A stretch of DNA of 64,000 bases from Rhizaria sp. SCN 62-66 (lineage: Eukaryota; Rhizaria, unplaced): positions 1 to 64,000 of the forward strand of contig MEDY01000205.1 in assembly GCA_001724265.1 (NCBI GenBank). The letters run 5' to 3'. Both the position numbers and the translations under genes were made by a program. Shown here in pieces: positions 32,081-43,315 of this stretch. The first letter of the stretch is position 1. The number at the start of each line of letters is the position of its first letter. Below the pieces are notes generated by a model. That model saw nothing but the letters and a program-made list of their open reading frames with translations, ran no database searches and was not told the origin of the DNA.

Positions 32081-32461
32081 ACTATACTCAAACAAAAGCG
32101 CAAGACACGGACGAGGCAAAAGGTTGGGCGCAAGGGCCGCAAGGTTTGGGGTGGGGCCGCGAGAGGCTTTGTGACTGAGAGCGGGCACAAGCAGGGTGCC
32201 GTTAGCGAGTGGTGGAGAAGCGAGTTTGAGTCGAAAGTAAGTAACATGTTGTTTTGATGAGGTATAATTATACGAAAATGACAGTCGCTTACTTTTATAA
32301 ATATTTCAATTTTCGACTTTTCCCACGACGGATTACTGCGCGTTCTAAAGCCTTAACCCTTGGACTCTTTCCCCGCCCCACCGCAGACCAGGCAAGTCCA
32401 CACAACCCTTTCTTCGATTCCCCGCGCCCTCACATCGCTTCCCCCGCCGCGCGCGCTCGAC
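32081..32461. promoter_or_regulatory. Short divergent promoter between XLF-like and TFIIH p44 genes
   Basis: 381 bp between start codons. An AT-rich palindrome GTATAATTATAC lies at 32262-32273, about midway, and could serve as a core promoter element for either side. This is inference. Confidence 0.45.
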
Positions 32462-34528
32462 ATGCAGCGCTTTCCCGCCGCTGCAGCTCCTCCCACGGCT
32501 GTCCCGCCCCCTGGCACAGCGATGGCCGACGGCACATCGGGCTCCCAGCAGCAGCAGCAGCAGTCTCAACAACAGCCGTTTGATAAGCGGCTGGTTGCCG
32601 CTAATGCCCGCGCAGAGCTGGAGGCTATCTTGGCCAAGGACGCGTTCGGCGGACGCGATGAGATGCACGTTTGGGAGAAGGCGCTCGACAAGACATGGGA
32701 TAAGATCACCGTACGTCAGTCTATCAGTCGCAATTCTATAGCGACACACGTTATTGGACACTGTCTATGTTATGACTTTTCAATTACAAAACTCGTAGAT
32801 TCTGCATCAAACTAAGATAAAACTTGACTAAAGTACACCAATCGCTATAATCTCACCAATTACGTTTTATTTTGCTTCTTTATGTATATTATACCTTTCT
32901 AACTGTCTTAACAACAGGACTCGCTCGCCGCGCGCGCCGACCCAGCAACTTTGCTATCTCTCGCGCGCGCCCGCAAGCAGGCGCTCGACGCGCGCTGCCA
33001 CACCGCCGCAGCCGAGCGTGACATGATCGTCCAAAAGGGTCTTTTGCGCAACTTGGTCGTCATCATGGACTGGAGCGCTTCCAGCGACACCACGGACTAC
33101 CGCCCTTCTCGCCGCGCTGTCGTCAAAGCCGCCGTCGACACTCTGATCCGTGAGTTTTTCGACCAAAACCCCGTCTCGAGCCTCGCACTTATCGCCGCCT
33201 ATAACGTCACCGCTGTGCGGGTGTCCGCGCTCTCAGGCTCCCCGGGCGTCCACACCGCCGCACTCGACAACCCCGAAACGGACTCCTTCCACGGCGGCGA
33301 CTTCTCGCTGCGGAACGCGCTGCACCTCGCGCTCGGGGCACTCCATGCCGTGCCGAGCCACTGCACGCGCGAAGTGCTGCTCTGCGCGTCCGCGCTGTTC
33401 ACCACCGACGCGGACGACATCGAGGACTCGATCGCGGCGCTCGTGCGGGCGCGCGTCCGCGTGTCGATCGTCGGCGCCGGGGCCGCTGTACACGTGTACT
33501 CGCGGGTCGCCGTCGCCACAGGCGGGACGTACACCGTCGCGCTGAACGCGGAGCACTACCGGGCGGAGATCATGCGGCGGGTGGAGCCGTCAGCAGTGCT
33601 CGACACATCACTCCTCCCCCCCTTACCCAACCTTGGCTCGGGCTCTGGCTCTGTGGCTGCGGCGGCGGCCGCGGGGGCGGTGGCGGGAAGGCAATGGGTG
33701 CAAATGGGGTTCCCAGAACGCACAACCGCGAGTTCCGAGCGGCTTTTGTTCTGCGCGTGCCACCTGAAGCCCGTCACCGCTGCCCACGAGTGCCCCCGCT
33801 GCTCTACTATGGTGTGCGAACTCCCCTTCGAGTGCCCCGTGTGCCGTCTCTCGCTGGCCTCAGCGCCGCACTTGGCGCGCTCGTACCACCATTTGTACCC
33901 GTTGCCGGTGTTTGTTGACGTGTCGCACGCTGTTTCGCGCACGAACTCGCTCAAAGCCGCCGCCAAAGCTGCCGCCACTTCCGCCGCTAAGTCCGCCGCC
34001 GCCGCCACCGCCGCCGCTGCCGCCGCCGCGACCGCATCAGGTAGTAATGGCAGTGGCGTTACTGCAGCCGCGGTTTCTTCTTCTGCTGCAGGGGGGCTGA
34101 GGCAGCGCACGGTGCGGGGAATGGGGGCCGCCGTCTGCTTTGGCTGCCAACGGCTGGTGACGCCCGGGCTAGGAGAACTCGTGACCGCGTGTCCCGCGTG
34201 CGGCGGCGTGTTTTGCGCGGCGTGCGACGAGTTTGCGCACGCTGCGCTGCACAACTGCCCGGCGTGCTTGGCTAAGGCTGAGCGGGCGCCGGCATCTGAC
34301 ACAGAGGATGCCGCCGACGACGACGACGATGATGATGATGGAGATGGCAATGACGAGAGTGAGCGTAAGAGCAATACCGACTCCAGGACGAGTGCGAATG
34401 TCAACGTCAGTGCCAAAGCCAGCGCCGCTGCGGGTGCGAGTACGAGTGCGGGGGCGGGGGCTGCTATGGGTGATGGGGACGAGGAAGTTAAGCCGGAGCC
34501 CAAGGTGAAGATTGAGGGTGCAAAGTGA
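32462..34528 (+). CDS. GTF2H2: TFIIH subunit p44 (SSL1/GTF2H2)
   Basis: Exons 32462-32710 and 32918-34528 give 619 residues and a TGA stop. The intron starts GTACGT and ends CAG (phase 0). After a poly-Gln N-terminus comes the p44 signature VWEKALDKTWD. A von Willebrand A-like domain follows (LLRNLVVIMDWSASS, about residues 125-300, with FFDQNPVSSLALIAAYN, REVLLCAS and TGGTYTVALN). A C4 zinc segment has CELPFECPVCRLSL and APHLARSYHHLYPL (about 360-410). A C-terminal RING-like region has CFGCQRL...CPACGGVFCAACDEFAHAALHNCPAC (about 490-530). p44 regulates the XPD helicase in transcription initiation and nucleotide excision repair. An Ala-rich insertion of about 50 residues separates the zinc modules. 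An acidic tail ends with two VKxE-like motifs resembling SUMO sites. Confidence 0.95.
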
Positions 34529-35011
34529 GAATGCGATGCAGTCAATTCTGAGGATGACTCCAAATGAGTATTTCTCTTGTCGTTATTCTCAGTGTAAAGT
34601 GGGTAGATCTTGTCATCAAAATTGAATGCATAATGAACATGTAGTTTTTAGCTCAAGGCGCAAAGGTACTCTATGTGAGCTGTCGTTATAATTCTATGAA
34701 TGAAACGTTCTTTTGATGACGATGGCGTTGATATATGTTGATATATTTAAAGTTTGTCTTTCTTCCCCCACTTTCTGCTCTGACCAACCAATGCGAGCAC
34801 TGTGACAATACACAATAACAACAACAACAACAACAACAACCGTTTCTTCGAACACAAGATGGAAAACAGTAATCACCAGTCAGCACAAGCCGCATGAGCG
34901 CATTCTTACGTATTCAAAGGAGTTTCGAATATATCGACTATGTATTGTTGATGATGATCTAGATAACCTTCTTTGTTCAGCCGACCAGCTTCTGGATCCA
35001 ATGCGGCGCAC
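34529..35011. other. Convergent intergenic region with (AAC)n
   Basis: 483 AT-rich bases between two TGA stops, with an (AAC)n tract at about 34815-34840. No gene is visible. Confidence 0.55.
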
Positions 35012-35726
35012 TCAGTGAGATTCGGCCTTCGCCAGCGCCCGCGCCGCGGCCCTAGCCGCCGTGGCCGCGGCGACGCACTGAGTGACTGTGAGGGCAGAGG
35101 GCGGGAAAGTGACTGTGAGCTCCTCTGCAGCCGTCCCTAACACCCGCGCACTGGTGGTAGTAGACGGCTCCGGTGACTGAAGGCCACCAGAGTCAGCGTC
35201 GTCAGAGGAGGTCGAGTTGGGGTCAGAGCGGGAAGTGAAAAGAGAGATGGGGACGGCGGCGTGTGAGCCTCGCAGGGTGCTGTAGGCCGCTCGGGGGACC
35301 AGTGCGAAGTCGAACGAGATCGGTGGCACTGTACCGGGGACGGATGGAAAGAGGTCCACGTTGGCGGTTGCCGGCGCGGTGGTGAAACCAACCGCCTGTG
35401 AGGAGAGGTCGAGCAAGAGAGCGACGATGAAAGTGAAAGGTGTGTGTGTGACTTGAAGAATAAGTGTGTGGTGGGTATAAGCACTTTAAAGCAATACAGC
35501 GATGAGATATGCGGGCGAGAAAACGTACGGTGTCTGTTTTGGTAGAGTTGATAAGTTCAGGCAGGCTCTGGACGACAGCACGGCGGACAATATTGTCAAC
35601 CTCTGCCATATCTTCCGAGGTCCACCATGAAGGCAGGCTGAGGCGGAACGAGGTCAGCAGCACTGCACCGCCGCCGGCGCCGACGGGGAGCATGTGCGTC
35701 GACATACGATGAAATAAATCTTCCAT
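35012..35726 (-). CDS. Two-exon small protein of unknown function
   Basis: Exon 1 is 35529-35726 (ATG at 35726) and exon 2 is 35012-35395, giving 193 residues and a TGA stop. The intron starts GTACGT and ends CACAG (phase 0). Without splicing, exon 1 runs on into a non-coding-like frame, and exon 2 has no ATG of its own, which supports the join. The protein starts MEDLFHRMSTHMLPVGAGGG and has an amphipathic stretch (VDNIVRRAVVQSLPELI), a beta-like middle (PISFDFALVPRAAYSTLRG), a Ser/Asp-rich loop and an Ala-rich C-terminal helix. I recognise no family. Confidence 0.6.
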
Positions 35727-36214
35727 GCGTAAAAATAAATCTAATTGCGCTACTTTTATACGTGTTGTCTGTGTTTTGTAGCGTCATTTGAACATTATGG
35801 TGAAGGGTCTGAGAGCGGGCACAATCGAGCCGTTGGAGCCCGACGGCCAACGTCTTCATCTTTCAACTCATAAAACTCGCTAGAACCTCCGTCAAATTAA
35901 AACTTACCGGGTTTTCAAAGAAAAGTTGTTGTTTCTTACATTGACTCTTTATTATACTGTACAAAACCTTTGTTTGCCCTTTATTTGCGCTCTTTAAGTA
36001 CTCGACAGTCGCACGCACATAACGGATCGAAATTGAGAAACCTTGATAGCCCCCCACACCCCACACTCGCACTCCCTTGCGCATGCACAGCGTTCGTTCC
36101 GCGACCCACGAACTGCTCGACTCCCCTGCGGCATATTCTGTTTCTGCACGCACACGTAACTCCCTCCCGGGCCCTCTCGACTCCCGACAGCCTTCGTCTC
36201 TGCCGCCACCGGCC
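35727..36214. promoter_or_regulatory. Divergent promoter region
   Basis: 488 bp between the starts of the small two-exon gene and the Ala-rich coiled-coil gene. The right half is rich in C and CA. The coiled-coil frame is open upstream of 36215 to about 36077, but the first ATG with coding character is at 36215 or slightly upstream. Confidence 0.45.
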
Positions 36215-39200
36215 ATGTCCGCCCCCGTCTTCCCAGCGCAGCAGAACGCGCTCGGTCACAACACACCGGGTGGCAGTCTTGCCGCTGCGGCAGTTGCGGA
36301 CGTTATCTCGACCCTTCAGGCTTCTTTATCCGAGCGCGACGCTGAGCTGAACGAGACAGCAGACGCCTTGGCTTCGGCTGAGGAGGGTCTCGCGGCCGCG
36401 CGCGCCGAAGCCGAGGCCGCCTCCGCCGCCGCCGCCGACCTGCAAACCCAGATGGCGGCCGCGTACGACGCGTTGCAGGACGCCGATGACAGCGCCGCGG
36501 CTCTCAAATCCCGCGCAGAGGCTGCTGAAGCGCGTGTGAACGATCTCGAGTCTTCCGCGACTGTGACGGCTGCGACGCTGGACGCTTTGCAGTCCCGCGC
36601 CGCCGCCGCCGACACGCGCGCCGCCGCCGCCGAGGCGCGCTCGGCCGCAACCGAGCATCAAACCGCCTCTGCAGTGGCCTCCGCAGTGGCCGCCGCGAGG
36701 GATGATGAGCGGGAGCGTTCTCGCACCGCAGCCGCCGCCGCTGCCGCTGCGACCGCCGCCGCCAAGGCTGAGGCTGCCGCTGCTAAGGCCGAGGCTGCGG
36801 AGGCCGTCGCCGTCGCCCGCCGCGAGGCAGCGCGCGCCGCCGCCGCCGAGACCGCCGCCGCCGCCGCCACGGCCGCCGCAGCCGCTATTGAGCGCGCTGC
36901 CGCGGATAAGTCCGCCCGCGCGGCCGCTGCTGTCACCGCCGCCGAGGCGTCCGCCGCCGCCGCCAAGGCCGAGGCCGCCGCCGCCGTCCGCGCGGCGACT
37001 GATGACGCCACGACCGCGGTCCGCCGCGCGCGCGCCGAGGCCGAAGCCGCGTTAAGTGAAGCCGCGGCGGCGCGGCGCGTAGGCGACGACCAGGCGGCTA
37101 AACTTACGCGCACCGAGGCCGATGTTGCGAGGCTTTCTGACCAGTTGGCCGCGGCCCGCAACGCGCTGGCGGCCGCAGGGGAGCGTGCTGAGGGAGCTGA
37201 GGCCGCTGCTGCGCGCGCGCGGGCTGCCGCGGCCGCCGCCGCCGACGACGCCGCCGCCGCTGACCGCAAGCGCGCCGCTGCCGAGGCCGCTGTGGCCGCC
37301 GCGAGGCAGAGCGCTGCGGAGGCTCGCTGTGCCGCCGAGGCCGCGGCCAGCGATCGTGATGCCGCTGCGCGGGAGCGGGAAACGGCTGCCGCGGCCGCTG
37401 AGCTGGCGGGGCATGAGGCCCGGGACTGGCAGGCGCGGCTCCGGGGAAGTTAGGCCGCGGCCGCCGCTGCGTTGGACGCCGAGGCCTGCAAGCACGCCGC
37501 CGAGCTGGCCGCCGCAGAAGCCCACGCCGACCGAGCGCGTGCCGAGGCTGAGGCGAGGGCTGAGACCGGCATCGCCGCCGCTGAGGCCGCCGCGGCTCGG
37601 GACCAAGCTGCTCTCTTGGCCGAAGCTGAGGCGCGCGTCACTGCCGCCAAACAGGCCACGGCGGCCGTGGAGAGTCTCCTCGCCGCCGCACAGGCGGAGA
37701 CGGCAGCCATGCGCGCTGAAGTGCTCACAGCGCAGGCCCGCGCCGCCGCTGCGGGCGAGACGGCCGCCGCGGCGGGCGCCGAGGCGCGCGCTCTGGCGGC
37801 AGAGCTCGGAGTCGCCCGTGACGCCCGCGCCGGCGCCGAGGCCCGCGAACAGCTCGCTTTGACTGCGCTTGACACCGCGCGCGCCGACGCCACGGCCGCG
37901 GGGGCGCAGGCGCGGGCTGAGTTAGCTGCGGCGACTGCGGCTGCTGGCCAGGAGCAGCGTGCCTCAGCCGCGCGCGCGCACGCTGCCGTCGAGCACGCGT
38001 TACTCCGCGCGCGCACCGCCGAAGAGGAAGCCGCCGCGCTCAAGTCCCGGCTGCAGCGGGCCGCGGAGGACGCCCGCGAGCGCGCCGCCGCCGCCGAAGC
38101 CGCGGTTCGCGCTGAGCTCGCTGCCCGAGAGCGGGCGTGCGCAGAGGAGTTGCGCGCCGCTGTCGCTGACGCCCGGCGTGAGGGCGAGGCAGCCGCGGCG
38201 CGCGCGCGGGCCGAGGCCGCGGCGGAGGGCGAGCGTGCGCTGACGGCCGCGCGGCGGCTGAGGGAGGAAGACGCGGCGCGGCATGCTAACGAGCTGGCTC
38301 TCGCGCGCGCCGCTGCCGCCGCTGCGGAGGCGAACGCGCGCGCGACCGGGGAGCGCGAGGCCGCCGCGGCGCGTCTGCGGGGTGACGGGGCCCTCTCTGC
38401 GGCGGGCGCGGCACACGCGCGCGAAATCACGGACCTCAGGCGTGCGCAACAAGAGGAAACGCGCGGGCTGCGAGACGCGTTGGCGCGCGCTGAGGCCGCC
38501 GCGGACGCCCGTGCCGATGCTGCCAAGAGGGCTGCGCAGGAGGCGGCGGCGGCGGAGATCTCGCGTATTATCGCGCAGGTCACTGCAGCTCAGCGCGCGC
38601 GGGCGGCTGAGCTACGCGCGGCCGCGTCGGCGGACATCGGCGCCGCCGCCGCCCTCGCCGCCGAGGCTGAGGCGCGCGCGCGGGCCGCCGCGGCCGCTGG
38701 GAACGGGCGGGTTGCTGCTGCTGAAGCTCGGGCTGCCGCGGCCGAGGCCCGCGCTGTCGCGGCTGAGGCCCGCGCTGCCGCGGTTGCGGCGGAGGCGGAG
38801 CGCGCGGCGGGCGAATCTCTGGCGGCGTTTGCGCTGGCGGACAGGGCGGGGCGCGCGGCCGAGGCGCTGGCGGGAGAAGTCGAGCGGCTTGAAGCTGCTG
38901 CTGCGGCGGCGGCGGCTCGGGAGCGCGGCGGCGCGCTAAGGGCCGAGGCGGCGGCACAATGCGTGCAGCGCAAGGGGCAGAGCATGCTGCTGGGCGCGGC
39001 CGAGTCCGCCTTTGCTGCTGCCACAGCCGCTACAGCTGCTACCACGGCTGTTGACACTCTGCACTCTGACGATGAGGCAACTAGTCATGGCCCCTGTGAC
39101 CGTGATGCTGCTGTGGCGTCAGTGGCTCCGTGTTAGAGTGGTAGAAGCTTCGTTTTCAACAATAACTACATCAACAGCACCAACAGCAGCAGCAGCAACA

Positions 39201-40984
39201 ACAACAACAGCAGCAGCAACAACAACAACAAAACTCACTTTGCTGAGGCTAATATGACAGCATCGACTGTGAATGACAAGTCTGGGTCGCATTGCTGCAG
39301 CGATTGCAGTGAGGCGCGGACTTTCATCGCCACAGCGTTTGACCGCAACATCTAGTCCAGCAATATGATCAACAAGCCTGCTGCTGCTGCTGCTGCTGCA
39401 TCATCTGTGCGCAGCTTCGTTGTTGCGCCCCAGTATAAGAACACAGCTCCTGTGCCCATTGTTAGATTTGACTACCCGCCTCTCGATAATGATGATGGGG
39501 ATGACGCGACTGATGAGAACGGTCCAGTGTCGGCGATCTCTGCGACAGCGCTGGCTTCGAAGGCGGATTTTGCGGCATTGGCTGCAACCGAGTCCGCACG
39601 CGCACTGTGTTCCAGGCCGTTGCCTTCGCGCCCTGGCAAGCCGCGTGGGCTGGGCTTGAGTACAGTCAACGGAGGCGATTCGGCTGCAGTCATCAGAGGC
39701 AGCTCGCATTCAGTCAACAAAGAGAACTCGACTCCAGTCAGTAGAGGCGGCTTATAGACTGTCAGTGCAAGCAAGGCCGCCACTCCGGCATCCCACAGGA
39801 CGGCTGCGCAGGCGGGCGACGCCACTGCCGTCCTGAGAGCGGGTTATGCCGATGCTGCTCGGCACAACGCGTGGCCCGCTCAGGATGCACGCGCGCTGCG
39901 GACGAGAAATGCGGACGCGAGGGCACGTGGTTCTCAAGCCGCAGACGGCAACAACCACGCGACTGCTGTTGTGGCTGACCCTCACGACATCCGTGAACCG
40001 TATGCGCCGCAGTCGTTGTGGACGTCGCGGCCACTCATGGCGTCAACGGAAAATGTGGGTTCACAGCACATCGCCGTCGGTAGCGCTCTGCTAGCGGCGC
40101 CTCCGGCACTTCCCCAGCGTCCCAACCGCGGCATTGCGTTGCTGAGTGACTCTAGCACGAGCAACACACGCGCTAACAGCGAGAATAGCGCGGCCAGCAA
40201 CAGGGCGGGCGCTGTTGCGAGCGCAATGACCGCATTGTTCAGTCAAAACAGCCGCAGTCACGTCCCTAGCGCCAGCGTCACGAGCAGCAGCAGCAGCAGC
40301 AGCAGCAGCGACGGCGACGGCGACGGCGACGGCGATAAAGTTCACGTTCTCGATGACATTGATAAGCGCAATGGCGCTCCCCACGACGATTGTGCTAGGA
40401 ATAATAATCGTGGCTCTAGCACTTATAGCGGAGGCTATGCGGTGGGGCGGCGAGTGCGGTTCGTGCGGCCCGGCTCCCCGGTTGATTTTGCGGCGGACAC
40501 TGCACTGCAGCGGCGCGGCGCCGAGGCGTTGGCGCGGTCAATCTCGCTCTTACAGGCCATTGCGGACACTGCGGTCGCTAAAGCGGCGAGGGCCGCGACT
40601 GACAACGGCGCAGAGACTGCTGTTGACGCAGAGGCTGATGACGAGGAGGCTGAGGACGAGGAGGGTGATTATGGCGCTGATGCATGCGATGGAGTTGTGG
40701 TTGAAAAGAGCAGTTTGTATGACAGCATCCAGCCGGCAAAGGCGTACGTTTCTGACCACGAAGATGATGATTATGGCTACGAGGACCGTGCTCATTATCA
40801 AACAACTGCGACCAATCTGGAGGCATTCAGTGGTGACGATGATCGCGCTCAGTATGCTGCGGAGCGGCTCGATTACATGCAGGCTGGCTTGGCTGCGAAC
40901 ACTGGTGACGCTGGGATTGATTTGGTGTACGAGAACAGCAATGACAAAGAGATTGCTGGTCCGTTTTCTTCTCTTTTCACGTAA
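36215..40984 (+). CDS. Ala-rich giant coiled-coil protein with four in-frame TAG codons
   Basis: One frame runs from ATG 36215 (MSAPVFPAQQNALGHN) to TAA 40982-40984. It is interrupted only by TAG at codons 413, 974, 1047 and 1181. It gives 1,589 residues if these are sense. Residues about 30-960 are an almost continuous Ala/Glu/Arg coiled coil (AEAEARAAA-type heptads) that continues unchanged across the first TAG (WQARLRGS, then AAAAALDAEACKHAAEL). After codon 974 the sequence becomes Asn/Ser-rich and then a mixed low-complexity tail with poly-Ser and acidic segments. No TAA or TGA occurs anywhere in this frame for 4.77 kb. It is probably a structural or cytoskeletal protein. No orthologue can be named because the composition is so biased. 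Conventional translation would give a 412-residue protein plus orphan frames. Confidence 0.7.
37451..37453 (+). other. In-frame TAG, probably sense
   Basis: Codon 413 of the coiled-coil gene, in mid coiled coil. The frame is open for 560 further codons to the next TAG. Confidence 0.75.
39134..39136 (+). other. In-frame TAG, probably sense
   Basis: Codon 974 of the coiled-coil gene. The following 72 codons encode an Asn/Ser-rich stretch typical of proteins in this window and then reach the next TAG. Confidence 0.65.
39353..39355 (+). other. In-frame TAG, probably sense
   Basis: Codon 1047 of the coiled-coil gene, between FDRNI and SSNMINK. The frame is open for 133 codons to the next TAG. 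Confidence 0.65.
39755..39757 (+). other. In-frame TAG, probably sense
   Basis: Codon 1181 of the coiled-coil gene, between SRGGL and TVSASKAA. The frame is open for 408 codons to a TAA. Confidence 0.7.
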
Positions 40985-41318
40985 CGCAACATAATAACAC
41001 TTGGCATAAGACGTTACCGCTCTCCGGAGTGACACAATAACGATATTTAGCTGATCTCAGATCCCAATACAGGTTTTTGAAGATACATATACGTACGTAC
41101 AATCATTGCGCGTGTGGAATGACTGTTGTACGCTGCAGCCATACGCACGTTTACTCTTTGTCTTTATGAAAGTATCAGTGTTCGGCAACCAACATGAATT
41201 ATCATCTTGCATGACAACCCGAGAGCTTGTAAATGTGAAAAACGAACACCTGGGACTGCCTGCTCTTAAAACGGAATAATAAATGCTGACAATTTGCATT
41301 GGAAACATCACGTGCTTT
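40985..41318. other. Convergent intergenic region
   Basis: 334 AT-rich bases between two TAA stops on opposite strands, with no gene visible. Confidence 0.5.
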
Positions 41319-42027
41319 TTAATGTGGTCGATCAACAATTTTATTGATGTCATGAAGGTTCTCTTCAAAACAATCCGCAGTCGGGAGCAGCTCAGCAAAC
41401 TCCGGAACGCGGGCTGTCAGAAGATGTAGCACACGCACGATCATGGTTACTTGTTTTACTAGATATTTTGTCGCAAAGCCTCCGAAGGACTCAAGAACGC
41501 GCCCTATTTGAGGATGTGTGAAGGCACGGGTAAACATTGTGTCATCGAAGAAAGTTAGGCAATTCCACAGCTTTCGAAGAGGCCTTGTCTCTGAGAGGTT
41601 GACAAGCGGCACAAACTCGTCGCTGGTCATAAAGTTCACACGGTCTCTGGGGCGCAGCGCGTTGTCGACGTAGTCTTGGCCGCTGTCTTTGGCACCGGTT
41701 GCCGGCGATGATTCGTTTCTCGCAACGGCCGTGGCTGCCGGCAGTATCATCGTCGTCGTCACGTTCATAGCCACTACCGGTGTCGTAATGGGTTTGGCGG
41801 TTGTTATCGCTAATGTCGTCGGTGATGCTGTCGCAGCAGAGTAGAAAAAACATCGTTGAACAGGCGTAATTGCGAATGTCACTGCAGTAACTCATGCTCG
41901 GTGGGAAACGCTGGATGACGCTGCGCCACAGCGGGACGAACAAGAGCAAAAAATTAGTCATAGTAGGCAATAGTGTGGTTATTTTTACTGAGCTGCACTC
42001 TGAAGCGCCCTTACCACGTTCGTACAT
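41319..42027 (-). CDS. Doubtful hypothetical gene with two overlapping frames
   Basis: An ATG-started frame (42027 or 41961, the latter giving MTNFLLLFVPLWRSVIQRF, a possible signal or membrane segment) runs to 41542 and includes an acidic DDDDD stretch. A second frame, 41882-41319, ends in TAA and has the more protein-like C-terminal part (LWNCLTFFDDTMFTRAFTHP, ESFGGFATKYLVKQVT). The two overlap from 41542 to 41882. This suggests a frameshift, an intron I could not define, or a decayed gene. GC content is lower than in neighbouring genes. No family is recognised. Confidence 0.35.
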
Positions 42028-42302
42028 ATCACACCAAGTGACTTATAGATGTAAACACATGAGTTAGGAGATATGTTTAGGAGCCTTTCCTATATATCTC
42101 TCTGTTACATGGCACTTCAGGACTCGTATAACCGAAGTAGATAAGACTAAGAGCCTTATAAACGGTAAGAGTTGTGTTAATGTTGCTGAACATGTGATGC
42201 AATATTCCTTACGCCTGCATGAGATTACTTCTGTTCGTGAAGTGAGAAAACATTAGTGGGGCGAACAGTCGTGTTAGAAAGACAAAAAAATGCACAGCAC
42301 CA

Positions 42303-42698
42303 TCATGACAAGCCGTAGCCAGACTAACTAAAAGTGATCGTAGTGTTGAAGTTGGGGCTGCATTTCTTTGCCTCGCAACATGCCTCAAAGCATTTCAAGA
42401 CCTTTTCATCAAAGGGGTTAAAATCCTCATCGCTGTCAGTACCCATTGGTCCTTCATCGCCATTTTTGCACGACACCACGCGGCCGATGGGCACGGCACC
42501 ACCAAGCAGACTCGCCGGACACGGCTTGTAAGCGATGAACCACGGCGTGCACGAGGACCTGACTGGGACGACTGAGGGGGGGTAGAACATCACAGTGCCA
42601 ACAGGGTATGTCGTTAGCTTGCTGGACTCGCCGTACACAATGTTGCTCTCGGGAAGTTGCAATGGGTAAGAATTTTGAATTTTGGATGACGAAAACAC
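42303..42698 (-). CDS. Hypothetical Cys-containing protein fragment
   Basis: The frame is open from an upstream TAA near 42718 and has no ATG near its beginning, so the N-terminus probably lies in another exon or is lost. The visible part reads TTYPVGTVMFYPPSVVPVRS, then SCTPWFIAYKPCPASLLGG, and a Cys-rich end (KCFEACCEAKKC) with an NTT sequon. This is consistent with a secreted or extracellular domain. A TAG occurs at 42324-42326. If it is sense, six more codons lead to a TGA at 42303-42305. No family is recognised. It may be a gene remnant. Confidence 0.35.
42324..42326 (-). other. TAG near the end of the hypothetical Cys-containing gene
   Basis: It is either a true stop or a sense codon six codons before a TGA. 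It is the only place in the window where TAG could be a terminator, so it is the weakest case for reassignment. Confidence 0.4.
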
Positions 42699-43315
42699 GA
42701 AATGGTGCAGTTCACAGTGTTATTTCGCTTTTTTGAAAGAATGAATACTATGGTGCCGTTTCTCTGTGGATTTCCTGCGAGAGAGTCCCTTTATGTAAAA
42801 TCTCGCGCGTAACAGAGCACAAGGTGGAAATATTGCTATCAACAAGTATGCTGTCAAAATGCAAGGCAAGGACGCAATGAACCAACGAATATTCTTGTTT
42901 TGGCCAGCTGAAGCACTTTGACTTGTGACCACGGTGAACATGGGGAAGTGACGGAAAAGAAAATCATAGTGTATTAACACTGAGACCAGGTGAGAGGGTA
43001 GAAACGGCTTTCTTTCAAAGACAACAGCAAGCTCACAACATCCGTTATTTTGTTTGCGGCTAACATAACCGAACTATACTCTATTCTGGTTATTCAACAC
43101 TTCTACTATTGCAGTCAGCTCGCTTGGTAACACTCTCATTTTTCAGTCTCTAATTCCATCACTTCACCCTTCAACTCTCCTCCTCCCTGCGTCTGCTATT
43201 TGTTCAACCCTACATCACAGAGTTCTCCGTCATCGAAATAACCACACAACACATCTACGCTACGGGTTATCCCATTGATCAAGTACTGCGATACCTTGTT
43301 TGAGCCTGACTAGTG
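42699..43315. other. Intergenic region holding repeat copy 2
   Basis: 617 AT-rich bases upstream of the coiled-coil/Asn-rich gene. It contains the dispersed repeat at 42753-42815. A weak minus-strand open frame (42720-42980) overlaps the repeat and is not credible as a gene. Confidence 0.5.
42753..42815 (+). repeat. Dispersed repeat, copy 2
   Basis: 61 of 63 bases are identical to 112-174, in the same orientation, about 42.6 kb away. Flanking bases do not match. I see no target-site duplication or terminal inverted repeat. Confidence 0.8.

Noticed and set aside
34815-34840. CRISPR-like or satellite array
   Set aside because: It is a simple (AAC)n microsatellite. No spaced direct repeats of CRISPR type occur in the window.
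22389-35014. UGA as an additional sense codon
   Set aside because: TGA ends four good genes and I found no TGA inside a gene with clear coding on both sides.
37450-38583. Minus-strand Ala/Ser/Arg open frame opposite the coiled coil
   Set aside because: It mirrors GCN-rich codons of the Ala coiled coil. The sense frame has heptads, and this one is only low complexity.
42720-42980. Minus-strand frame overlapping repeat copy 2 as a gene
   Set aside because: It has an AT-rich, atypical codon pattern, no recognisable domain and it coincides with a dispersed repeat.
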